Positions 17,751 through 25,203 of a stretch of 64,000 nucleotides of DNA are shown one piece after another. This DNA comes from Pseudomonas salomonii (GTDB lineage: Bacteria > Pseudomonadota > Gammaproteobacteria > Pseudomonadales > Pseudomonadaceae): positions 248,001-312,000 of the forward strand of contig NZ_FNOX01000002.1 in assembly GCF_900107155.1 (NCBI RefSeq), in the 5' to 3' direction. Position 1 is the first letter of the stretch. Each line of letters starts with the position of its first letter. The notes below the pieces were generated by a model. It was not told the origin of the DNA. It saw only the letters and a list, made by a program, of their open reading frames with translations, and did no database searches. Made by a program: the position numbers and the translations under genes.

Positions 17751-17835
17751 GTGGGAGCTGGCTTGCCTGCGATGCAGGCAACTCGGTACATCAGGTAAAC
17801 CAGGGTGATGCCATCGCAGGCAAGCCAGCTCCCAC
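17751..17835. repeat. REPIN: two inverted REP cores
   Basis: Perfect 24-bp inverted arms 17751-17774 and 17812-17835 (GTGGGAGCTGGCTTGCCTGC...) flank 37 bp. This is the doublet form of REP repeats, moved by RAYT transposases in fluorescent pseudomonads. No RAYT gene is in the window. Confidence 0.85.
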
Positions 17836-17862
17836 AGTTGACCCAGATCGACAGTAAGAATC

Positions 17863-17901
17863 CGGTCGGCTATAAGGCCGCCGTGCTTTTGCTTTTGATC
17901 T
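17863..17901 (+). repeat. 39-bp dispersed repeat, copy 2
   Basis: This matches 6357-6395 at 36 of 39 positions and directly precedes the three-way-junction element. Confidence 0.75.
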
Positions 17902-17937
17902 CAGGCGCCCCGTCACCCACGCTGGCCGAACGCAGGC

Positions 17938-18165
17938 TTGAATCCGTGGGTAACCCGGCAGGACGCCGGGTTAGCCGCACTGGGCCAAGGATGGCCCATT
18001 GCGGCGGCCCACGGATTCAAACCGGAGTGAGGGCACACCGAGCCTAAGCGAGGTGCAGAGTGGTGGGGCAAGAGCGTTTTGCTTACTTTTGCGCTCCATC
18101 AAAAGTGAGCCGCCGTAAGGGCGGAACCCAAATTAGCCGTTACCGCAGAAATGGATATGTACTCA
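17938..18165. repeat. structured repeat element with a three-way junction
   Basis: An outer 13-bp perfect stem (17938-17950 with 18008-18020) encloses two hairpins. Arm 1 is TAACCCGGC/GCCGGGTTA (17951-17959 with 17965-17973, 5-nt loop). Arm 2 is GCCGCA/TGCGGC (17974-17979 with 18000-18005) continuing as TGGGCCA/TGGCCCA (17981-17987 with 17992-17998). A further stem GCTTACTTTTG/CAAAAGTGAGC (one G-U) follows at about 18081-18110, and a small CCGCC/GGGCGG hairpin after it. I recall similar segments as a dispersed intergenic repeat in Pseudomonas. An in-frame 90-codon ORF here (18060-18332) looks spurious. Confidence 0.7.
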
Positions 18166-18220
18166 TTCCAACCCAAGCACATGGTCGACTCGCAGGCCGC
18201 CTTCGCAGCGGTGCGACGAT

Positions 18221-18312
18221 TCGACAAGCCAGCTCCCACATTTTGATCAATTTACACCTGATAGGGTTCGAGCGAATGTCAGGCCGCCACGGGAGCAAGC
18301 TCCCTCGCCACA
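18221..18312. repeat. two degenerate REP-like cores
   Basis: TCGACAAGCCAGCTCCCACA (18221-18240) and GGGAGCAAGCTCCCTCGCCA (from 18291) are REP-type cores. They close the 700-bp gene-free stretch 17638-18341, which holds only repeats. Confidence 0.55.
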
Positions 18313-18341
18313 GGTACAGTGGTTATCCTTGACTAAGGTAA

Positions 18342-19271
18342 TCAGCAGTGGCTGATCAGTTGCTTCAACACGGTCTTGAAGGTTTCGACCTGGTCTGCGC
18401 TGAACTCGGCAAATACCTTCTCCTGTTGTTCACGCGCGATGGCCCACAGGTCTTCCGTCTGCTCGATACCAGCCGGCGTCAAATAGACGCCGTTGTCGTC
18501 GGCCACCAGCCCCTTGCGCTTGAGGTTAGCCACGGCATCCTCGATTTCCCGCACCGGCATCGCCACTTCCCGCAGCAGGTCGCTGGCGCTCAGGCGGGCG
18601 TCGTTCTCCAGCACCATCAGCATCCGCGCCTCGTTGGTGCGCAGGCCGGTGGACAGTTGCCGGGGCTGATAGCTGGATTGGTAGGCACGCACGGCCTGGG
18701 TCATCAGGTAATACAGGTTGTGGCTCAGGCGCCCCTGAAAATGACTGCTGGGGGGCTGGCCCTCGTCACGCTTGGTCATGCGCGTATGGGGCAGGACCAT
18801 GGAATAAGCGCCCTGATGATAAAGCAGCGGCGCACGGCCGAAATCATCGAAGGCCACGACCTTGCCGATCATTATCCAGTGATCGCCGCCGTCCACCTGC
18901 TGGAATTTCTCGCAGTGAAACCGCGCCGAACAATCGGCGAACACGGGCGCCCCGCCCTCGCCCGGTTCATAGGCGATCTCGGCGAAGCGATCATCCTTGG
19001 GCCGGGCAAAATTGTTCGAGAGGTCGATCTGGTCCGCCGCCAGCACGTTGACCGCAAAATGGCTGGCCTCCTCGAACACCCCGTGGCTGCTGGAGCGTTT
19101 GTCGATACTCCACAATACCAGCGGCGGGTCCAGGGACACCGAGTTGAAGCTGTTGGCGGTAACGCCCACCTTGCGGCCAGAGGCATCCGCTGCGGTGACC
19201 ACGGTCACGCCCGTGGCAAAGTTGCCCAGGGCGCGGCGAAAGGCGCGTGGGTCAAAGGTCGATTCAGACAT
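18342..19271 (-). CDS. flavin reductase component (C1) of 4-hydroxyphenylacetate 3-hydroxylase
   Basis: A 309-aa two-domain protein. Residues 1-170 are a flavin reductase-like FMN-binding domain (FRRALGNFATGVTVVTA, then GVTANSFNSVSLDPPLVLWSI). Residues 190-309 are a MarR-like winged helix (LRTNEARMLMVLENDARLSASDLLREV, given here by LRTNEARMLMVLEND). This exact architecture is that of the C1 reductase of the Acinetobacter-type HPA hydroxylase, where the C-terminal domain binds HPA and relieves autoinhibition. It supplies reduced flavin to C2, encoded 56 bp upstream. The ATG at 19271 is chosen over a longer frame. Confidence 0.83.
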   Translation of the reverse strand: MSESTFDPRAFRRALGNFATGVTVVTAADASGRKVGVTANSFNSVSLDPPLVLWSIDKRSSSHGVFEEASHFAVNVLAADQIDLSNNFARPKDDRFAEIAYEPGEGGAPVFADCSARFHCEKFQQVDGGDHWIMIGKVVAFDDFGRAPLLYHQGAYSMVLPHTRMTKRDEGQPPSSHFQGRLSHNLYYLMTQAVRAYQSSYQPRQLSTGLRTNEARMLMVLENDARLSASDLLREVAMPVREIEDAVANLKRKGLVADDNGVYLTPAGIEQTEDLWAIAREQQEKVFAEFSADQVETFKTVLKQLISHC

Positions 19272-19327
19272 GCAAGACTCCCGGGCTGCGTCGGGCGCAG
19301 CCCTGATTGTTGTTATCAAAAGCCGGT

Positions 19328-20497
19328 TCAGATCATGCTTGGGTCGGGTTCCAGGCCCATCAGCTCGCGGCCGAGGATCTGTGCACAGACGTCGTAGTCG
19401 GTGTAGGCGTGGGCACCGGTCATGTGCGAATCGCGGAACAGGCGCTGCATTTCGTTGTGTTCGAACCAGGCATTGCCGCCGGCAGCCTCGAACAGGCGGT
19501 CCACTGCCTGGATGCACATTTTGGTGGCGTAGGCCTGGTTGGTGCGCCAGAACGCCAGGGTTTCACGGCTTGGATATCGCTGCTGCTCACTGTGTTCAGC
19601 GTGTTCGCCCCAGGTTTTTTCGAGGAAGGCACGGGCGGCGGCCACCTGGTGAGTCGACTCGGCCAGGCGCATCAACGCCGGGGTCGCGGCACCGACCGCT
19701 GCGCCGGTGTAGGCACGTACGCGGGTCTTGGTTTTTTCACGGAACACCTCGAGCATCCGCTCGGCGACGCCCAGGCTGACCGTGGAAAAACCACTGGCAA
19801 AATACGGCCGGTACGGCGAATAGAAAATCTTGCTGTCGGGATACAACCCGAAGCCTGCGGACTTGCCCTCCATCATGTCCTTGGCTTTTTGGATGCGGTG
19901 CTCCGGCACCCGGACCTTGTCGATGATCAAGGTCTTGGTGCCGCTGCCTTTCATGCCCGCCGCAAACCAGTCATCGCGAATCTGATAATCGCTGCGCGGC
20001 AGTACCGCGAAACAGTAGTCCTGAGTGCCTTGAGCGTTATTGCGACGAAACCCCACGATCGCCCACTCGGCGTGATCACACCCACTGCTCCAGCCCATTT
20101 CACCGCTGAACAACACACCGCCCTCGACTTCCTCGGTGCGCCCGAACGGCGCGATGCTGCTGCTGGCCGTGGCGTTCGGGTCAGTGCCCCAAACCTCCTG
20201 CTGCAATTGGGCCGAGAACAGGGCCAGTTGATGGCTGTGGGTACACAACAGGCTCATGGCCCAGGCGGTGCTGGCGCAGGCCCCGGCGAGCAAGGCGATG
20301 CAGTCGGCAAACTGTGGCAGCGACAGTTCCATGCCGCCGAACGCTTTGGGCTGAAAGGCGCGGTGCAGGCCGATGCTTTTGAGCAGTGCAATATTCTCGG
20401 CGGGCACCTTACGGTCTTGCTCGGCCATGAAGGCATTGGCAGCGATAGTCGGCAGGATGGATTTGAGGTCTTCGAGGAGCGGGTTTGGCTTTTTCAT
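19328..20497 (-). CDS. oxygenase component (C2) of 4-hydroxyphenylacetate 3-hydroxylase
   Basis: A 389-aa flavin-dependent monooxygenase with an acyl-CoA dehydrogenase fold. It uses free reduced flavin from C1 to ortho-hydroxylate 4-hydroxyphenylacetate to homoprotocatechuate. The motif STAWAMSLLCTHSHQLALF (His near residue 88-90) and GEMGWSSGCDHAEWAIVGF (Ser pair near 135) match the active-site region of this group, in which a His and a Ser set hydroxylation. It is first gene of a two-gene minus-strand operon, divergent from the FeaB-like gene. This enzyme type is unrelated to enterobacterial HpaBC. Confidence 0.8.
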   Translation of the reverse strand: MKKPNPLLEDLKSILPTIAANAFMAEQDRKVPAENIALLKSIGLHRAFQPKAFGGMELSLPQFADCIALLAGACASTAWAMSLLCTHSHQLALFSAQLQQEVWGTDPNATASSSIAPFGRTEEVEGGVLFSGEMGWSSGCDHAEWAIVGFRRNNAQGTQDYCFAVLPRSDYQIRDDWFAAGMKGSGTKTLIIDKVRVPEHRIQKAKDMMEGKSAGFGLYPDSKIFYSPYRPYFASGFSTVSLGVAERMLEVFREKTKTRVRAYTGAAVGAATPALMRLAESTHQVAAARAFLEKTWGEHAEHSEQQRYPSRETLAFWRTNQAYATKMCIQAVDRLFEAAGGNAWFEHNEMQRLFRDSHMTGAHAYTDYDVCAQILGRELMGLEPDPSMI

Positions 20498-20661
20498 GGA
20501 TGGCCCTGCTTATTATTGGATGTCCAGGCCACTCGTGAAATCCAGGAGTGGCGCCGGATGCAGGGCCAGTATGGTGCGAGCCTTGCTGGCAGAACATGCA
20601 CCTTCCAGAGTCAAGATTGTACTTTTCATAGGCGTGCGGTGATCAGCCGTCCACAGGCGCT

Positions 20662-20705
20662 GGCAGCCACAGACATGACAGGCGGCAGCCACAGTCAAGC
20701 CCGGC
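20662..20705 (+). promoter_or_regulatory. tandem 22-bp direct repeat, candidate FeaR-like operator (aldehyde dehydrogenase promoter)
   Basis: Repeats 20662-20683 (GGCAGCCACAGACATG) and 20684-20705 (GGCAGCCACAGTCAAG) are adjacent with 22-bp periodicity, ending 54 bp before the ATG at 20760. The second matches the FAD oxidase site at 20 of 22 positions. The divergent C2-C1 operon could share it. Confidence 0.6.
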
Positions 20706-20759
20706 CAGGCCACTGGGATTAACCTCGGACTTTTCAATGTCTGCCACCAGGAAAACCCC

Positions 20760-22247
20760 ATGAGCGATATTCCACTGCTGCCCCAAGTTGAAGCCTTCCT
20801 CAGTCGAAACCATGCGCTGTTCATCGACGGTGGCTACGTTCAAAGTCATTCCAACCAGACCCTGGACGTGATCAACCCGGCCAACGGCCAGGTCATCGCC
20901 CAGGTCGCCGACGCCGACCCGGCTGATATCGATGCGGCCGTGGCATCGGCGCGGCGCGGCTTCACGCAGTGGTCACAAGTGGCACCGGCGACACGCGGCA
21001 ACGTGCTGCTCAAACTGGCCGACCTGCTGGAGCAGCACCGCGAAGAACTGGCGCAGATCGAGACCTGCCAGTCGGGCAAGATCATCCAGATTTCCCGAGC
21101 CTTCGAAGTCGACCAGGCCGCGCATTTCCTGCGTTACTACGCCGGCTGGGCCACCAAGATCAGCGGCCAGACCATCACCCCGTCGCTGCCCTCCTTCGCT
21201 GGCGAGCGCTACACCGCGTTCACCCTGCGCGAACCCGTGGGGGTGGTGGTCGGCATCGTGCCGTGGAATTTCTCGACCATGATCGCCATCTGGAAACTCG
21301 CCTCGGCGCTGGTAACCGGATGCAGCATCATCATCAAGCCCAGTGAATTCACGCCACTGACCATCCTGCGCATCGCCGAACTGGCGATTGAAGCCGGCCT
21401 TCCCGCCGGTGCGCTGAATGTCCTGACCGGGGGCGGCATGGTGGGCAAAGGGCTGATCGAGCACCCCGGCACAAACAAGGTGTCGTTCACCGGTTCCGTG
21501 CCGACCGGGATTGCGGTGGGCCAGAGCGCCATGGGTGCCGGGCTGACCCGGACCACCCTTGAGCTGGGCGGGAAAAATTCGGCCGGGTTCCTGCGCGATG
21601 TGGAGCTGGACAAGGCCGTCAACGGCATCATCGAAGCGGGCTTTTTACATTCCGGGCAAATCTGCGCCGCCGCCGAACGCTTCTTTGTGCATCGCTCGCA
21701 GATCGAGGCGGTCATGGCCAAACTGGCCGAACGCTTGAGCGCGCTGAACATCGGCTCGCCCCTGGATGAGCGCACCGAATTCGGTCCGGTCACCAACCGC
21801 CAGCATCAACTCAAACTCGGCGAGTTCTTCGCCAAGGCTCGCGCCGAAAACAACACCATCATTCATGGCGGCAACCTGATCGACCGTCCGGGCTGTTACG
21901 TCGAGCCGACGATCATCCTCGCCAACAGCGTCAACGACACCTTGCTCAACGAGGAGACCTTCGGCCCGATTGCGACCTTCTTCCCCTACGACACCGAAGA
22001 AGAACTGCTGGCGCTGATGAACAACACCCCGTACGGCTTGAGCGCCAGCCTCTGGACCAACGACCTGGGCAAGGCCCTGCGCATGGTGCCCGCCATCGAA
22101 GCCGGTACCGTGTGGGTGAACATGCACACGATGCTGGACCCGGCGGTGCCGTTTGGCGGCAACAAATCCTCGGGGATAGGCCGGGAGTTCGGCAGTGCAT
22201 TCATTGATGACTACACCGAGCTGAAGTCGGTGATGATTCGTTACTGA
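20760..22247 (+). CDS. feaB: phenylacetaldehyde dehydrogenase, FeaB-like
   Basis: A 495-aa NAD-dependent aldehyde dehydrogenase. PWNFSTM, GSVPTG, ELGGKN and the catalytic Cys in GQICAAAERFF are in place. The segments SRAFEV, GTVWVNMHTMLDPAVPFGG and the C-terminal KSVMIRY resemble E. coli FeaB closely, more than the vanillin dehydrogenases elsewhere in the window. It would oxidise (4-hydroxy)phenylacetaldehyde to (4-hydroxy)phenylacetate, the substrate of the divergent C1/C2 hydroxylase. The tandem repeats upstream support control by the FeaR-like activator. Confidence 0.78.
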   Translation: MSDIPLLPQVEAFLSRNHALFIDGGYVQSHSNQTLDVINPANGQVIAQVADADPADIDAAVASARRGFTQWSQVAPATRGNVLLKLADLLEQHREELAQIETCQSGKIIQISRAFEVDQAAHFLRYYAGWATKISGQTITPSLPSFAGERYTAFTLREPVGVVVGIVPWNFSTMIAIWKLASALVTGCSIIIKPSEFTPLTILRIAELAIEAGLPAGALNVLTGGGMVGKGLIEHPGTNKVSFTGSVPTGIAVGQSAMGAGLTRTTLELGGKNSAGFLRDVELDKAVNGIIEAGFLHSGQICAAAERFFVHRSQIEAVMAKLAERLSALNIGSPLDERTEFGPVTNRQHQLKLGEFFAKARAENNTIIHGGNLIDRPGCYVEPTIILANSVNDTLLNEETFGPIATFFPYDTEEELLALMNNTPYGLSASLWTNDLGKALRMVPAIEAGTVWVNMHTMLDPAVPFGGNKSSGIGREFGSAFIDDYTELKSVMIRY

Positions 22248-22256
22248 AAACTCATC

Positions 22257-22269
22257 AGTGGATCCATTA
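22257..22269. promoter_or_regulatory. VanR operator, site 1
   Basis: AGTGGATCCATTA contains the palindrome TGGATCCA, the core of the known VanR operator (ATTGGATCCAAT in Caulobacter). It lies 10 bp after the FeaB-like stop and is the exact inverted copy of site 2. Confidence 0.75.
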
Positions 22270-22315
22270 AAACCCAAAACGTCCGATAATCGCCCAGCAA
22301 AACACCTAAGAAAGA

Positions 22316-22344
22316 TTGACTCTCTTTGCATCGCCACATCTAAT
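22316..22344 (+). promoter_or_regulatory. vanA promoter
   Basis: TTGACT (22316-22321), a 17-bp spacer and TCTAAT (22339-22344) form a good sigma-70 promoter 43 bp before the vanA ATG. The -10 overlaps VanR site 2, the layout for repression. Confidence 0.7.
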
Positions 22345-22353
22345 GGATCCACT
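22341..22353. promoter_or_regulatory. VanR operator, site 2
   Basis: TAATGGATCCACT overlaps the -10 element of vanA and is the reverse complement of site 1, 84 bp away. A pair of this kind could allow cooperative binding or looping by VanR. Confidence 0.78.
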
Positions 22354-22386
22354 AAATAAAAATAATCCATTGCCTGGAGAGTCGTC

Positions 22387-23448
22387 ATGTACCCCAAGAA
22401 CACGTGGTATGTAGCCTGCACCCCCGATGAAATCGCGCAAAAGCCTTTGGGTCGACAGATCTGCGGCGAAAAAATGGTGTTTTATCGTGGCCAGCAAGGC
22501 GTTGTGGTGGCCGTGGAAGACTTCTGCCCCCATCGCGGCGCGCCGCTCTCGCTGGGTTATGTCGAGAACGGCAACCTGGTCTGCGGCTACCACGGGCTGG
22601 TCATGGGCGGCGACGGCAAGACGGTCGAAATGCCCGGGCAGCGGGTGCGTGGTTTCCCGTGCAACAATACCTTTGCTGTGGTTGAGCGCTACGGTTTCAT
22701 CTGGGTGTGGCCCGGCGATCAGAGCCAGGCCGACCCGGCGCTGATTCATCATCTGGAATGGGCTGTAAGTGACCAGTGGGCCTACGGCGGTGGGCTGTTT
22801 GATATCCAGTGCGATTACCGCCTGATGATCGACAACCTGATGGACCTGACCCACGAAACCTACGTTCACGCCTCCAGCATCGGCCAGAAGGAAATCGACG
22901 AAGCGCCGCCCGTGACCACGGTGCAAGGCGATGAAGTGATCACCGCACGCCATATGGAAAACATCATGGCCCCACCGTTCTGGCGCATGGCCCTACGCGG
23001 CAACAACCTCGCCGATGACGTGCCGGTGGACCGCTGGCAGATCTGCCGCTTCACCCCGCCCAGCCATGTGCTGATCGAAGTTGGCGTGGCCCACGCCGGC
23101 AAGGGCGGCTATAACGCCGCGCCCGAGCACAAGGCTGCAAGCATCGTGGTGGACTTCATCACGCCGCAAACCGATACTTCGATCTGGTACTTCTGGGGCA
23201 TGGCGCGCAACTTCAACCCTCAGGACCAGGCACTGACCGCCAGCATTCGCGAAGGCCAGGGCAAGATTTTCAGCGAAGACCTGGAAATGCTCGAACGCCA
23301 GCAGCAGAACCTGCTCGCCCACCCGGAGCGCAACCTGCTCAAGCTGAATATCGATGCCGGCGGCGTGCAGTCACGCAAGATCCTGGAGCGTCTGATCGCC
23401 AAGGAACGCGCCACCGAACCACAACTGATCGCCACCACCACCGCCTGA
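22387..23448 (+). CDS. vanA: vanillate O-demethylase oxygenase subunit VanA
   Basis: A 353-aa Rieske oxygenase. The [2Fe-2S] ligands are Cys47-x-His49 and Cys66-x2-His69 (FCPHRG...VCGYHG). The non-haem iron site follows near 160 (DNLMDLTHETYVH). With VanB it demethylates vanillate to protocatechuate and formaldehyde. GGAGAG precedes the ATG. It is repressed by VanR, judging from the two operator palindromes in its promoter. It receives vanillate from the Fcs-Ech-Vdh route encoded next. Confidence 0.92.
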   Translation: MYPKNTWYVACTPDEIAQKPLGRQICGEKMVFYRGQQGVVVAVEDFCPHRGAPLSLGYVENGNLVCGYHGLVMGGDGKTVEMPGQRVRGFPCNNTFAVVERYGFIWVWPGDQSQADPALIHHLEWAVSDQWAYGGGLFDIQCDYRLMIDNLMDLTHETYVHASSIGQKEIDEAPPVTTVQGDEVITARHMENIMAPPFWRMALRGNNLADDVPVDRWQICRFTPPSHVLIEVGVAHAGKGGYNAAPEHKAASIVVDFITPQTDTSIWYFWGMARNFNPQDQALTASIREGQGKIFSEDLEMLERQQQNLLAHPERNLLKLNIDAGGVQSRKILERLIAKERATEPQLIATTTA

Positions 23449-23477
23449 ACAGCGCGACAACTTTGCGAGGACTGAAC

Positions 23478-24428
23478 ATGATCGATGTGGTGGTGGTATC
23501 CCGTAACAACGAAGCCCAGGACATTTGCAGCTATGAACTGGCGAGTGTCGACGGCCAGCCGCTGCCGGCCTTCAGTGCCGGCGCACACATTGACGTGCAC
23601 CTGCCTGACGGGCTGGTGCGCCAGTATTCCCTGTGCAATCACCCTGAAGAACGGCATCGCTATTTGATCGGCGTGCTCAAGGACCCGGCCTCCCGGGGCG
23701 GCTCGCGCAGCCTGCACGAGCAAGTACGCGAGGGCACCCACCTGAAGATCAGCGAACCGCGCAACCTGTTTGCCCTGGCGCACGACGCGCGGCGCAGCCT
23801 GCTGTTTGCCGGCGGCATCGGCATCACGCCGATCCTATGCATGGCCGAACGCCTGGCCCACGCGGGTGCCGAGTTCGAACTGCATTACTGCGCCCGCGCC
23901 AGTGAAAGGGCGGCGTTTGTGCAGCGGCTCAAGGATTCTGCGTTTGCCGAGCAGGTGTTCCTGCATTTCGATGAGCAGCCTCACACCGCCCTGAATGCCG
24001 CCCAGGTGCTGGCGGCGCCAGCGCAGGACGTGCACCTGTATGTCTGCGGACCCGGCGGCTTCATGCAGCATGTGCTCGACAGCGCTCGCGCCCAGGGCTG
24101 GCAGGAAGATTGCCTGCATCGCGAATACTTCACGGCGGCGCCGGTGGACAGCAGCCTCGACGGCGGCTTTTCGGTGAAGCTCGGCAGCAGCGGCCAGGTG
24201 TTTGAAATACCGGCTGACAAGACCGTGGTCCAGGTCCTGGAAAGCCACGGCATCGAGATTGCCGTGTCTTGCGAACAAGGGATTTGCGGCACCTGCCTGA
24301 CCCGTGTGCTCGAAGGCGTACCGGAGCACCGCGACCTGTTCCTCACCGAGCAGGAACAAGCCCTCAATGACCAGTTCACGCCCTGCTGCTCGCGCTCGAA
24401 AACCCCACTGCTGGTGCTCGATATCTGA
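23478..24428 (+). CDS. vanB: vanillate O-demethylase reductase subunit VanB
   Basis: A 316-aa reductase: an FMN-binding ferredoxin-NADP reductase-like domain (RQYSLCNHPE near residue 55), an NADH domain (LFAGGIGITPIL near 115) and a C-terminal plant-type [2Fe-2S] domain with Cys265, Cys270, Cys273 (CEQGICGTC) and a fourth Cys near 304. It passes electrons from NADH to VanA. The ATG at 23478 is preferred to an in-frame ATG at 23463 because GCGAGGA lies 7-12 bases upstream. It converges on vanR with 6 bp between stops. Confidence 0.92.
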   Translation: MIDVVVVSRNNEAQDICSYELASVDGQPLPAFSAGAHIDVHLPDGLVRQYSLCNHPEERHRYLIGVLKDPASRGGSRSLHEQVREGTHLKISEPRNLFALAHDARRSLLFAGGIGITPILCMAERLAHAGAEFELHYCARASERAAFVQRLKDSAFAEQVFLHFDEQPHTALNAAQVLAAPAQDVHLYVCGPGGFMQHVLDSARAQGWQEDCLHREYFTAAPVDSSLDGGFSVKLGSSGQVFEIPADKTVVQVLESHGIEIAVSCEQGICGTCLTRVLEGVPEHRDLFLTEQEQALNDQFTPCCSRSKTPLLVLDI

Positions 24429-24434
24429 ACCGCG

Positions 24435-25148
24435 TCACGACGCGGGCAAGATCACCTTCATGCGCGCGTCGGCGGTGGCTGCACTGAAGATTTCGGCGTA
24501 GCGCAAGGTGGCGTTGGCATGCTCACGCATGATGGCTTCGGCCCGTGCGCCCTGGCGATTGACCAGGGCATCGAACACCGAGTGGTGTTGCATGTGGGCA
24601 AAGTTGAAGCGCCGGTATTCACGGGCCATGTCCTCGCGATCCACCGCCAGCGCCGTCACCGAGGCGAACGGCAGATGATCGTTGCGCGCCAGTGCATCAG
24701 CAATCGCAGGGTTGTGGCTGTCTGCCACGATGACCTGGTGAAAGCGCATGTTCAGGTCGTGATAAACCTCAAGGTCATCCTCGGTCACGTAGCCCTTTTC
24801 GAACAGTTGATCGCCTTCCACCAGGCAGCGCTCCAGCGCCGCACGTGCCGCATCGGATAAACCAAGCTCGGCGGTCTGACGCGCTGCCAGGCCCTCAAGC
24901 ACGCCACGCACTTCGACGGCGCCGGCAATATCGCTGGGGCTGACCGAGCGCACCTGATAGCCGCGCCCACCAAAGGGCACCAGCAGCCCTTCCTGCTCGA
25001 GCGTACGGAACGCCATGCGCACGGGCATGCGCGACACGCCGAACAGCTGCGCCGTGGGAATTTCCATCAGCCGCTCGCCCGCCGCCAACTCCCCGCTGGC
25101 AATCATCTTGCGCAGTGCAACCAGCACCAATTGACCGGGTTTACTCAT
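24435..25148 (-). CDS. vanR: GntR-family repressor VanR
   Basis: A 237-aa FadR-subfamily GntR regulator. The winged helix is at residues 10-75 (GELAAGERLMEIPTAQLFGVSRMPVRMAFRTLE, shown by GERLMEIPTAQLFGVSRMPV) and the FCD ligand domain, with metal-type His/Asp residues, spans about 90-220. Beside vanAB it is VanR, which releases DNA when vanillate binds. No TGGATCCA palindrome lies in its own promoter, so autoregulation is not evident. Confidence 0.88.
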   Translation of the reverse strand: MSKPGQLVLVALRKMIASGELAAGERLMEIPTAQLFGVSRMPVRMAFRTLEQEGLLVPFGGRGYQVRSVSPSDIAGAVEVRGVLEGLAARQTAELGLSDAARAALERCLVEGDQLFEKGYVTEDDLEVYHDLNMRFHQVIVADSHNPAIADALARNDHLPFASVTALAVDREDMAREYRRFNFAHMQHHSVFDALVNRQGARAEAIMREHANATLRYAEIFSAATADARMKVILPAS

Positions 25149-25203
25149 CCAGGCAACTTCCAGAACACGTGGGCTGCCATAGTACCGTAAGCGCCTGACG
25201 CCG

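Noticed and set aside
18060..18332. 90-codon frame in the repeat island
   Set aside because: It runs through a structured repeat and REP cores; such frames are commonly mis-annotated in Pseudomonas.
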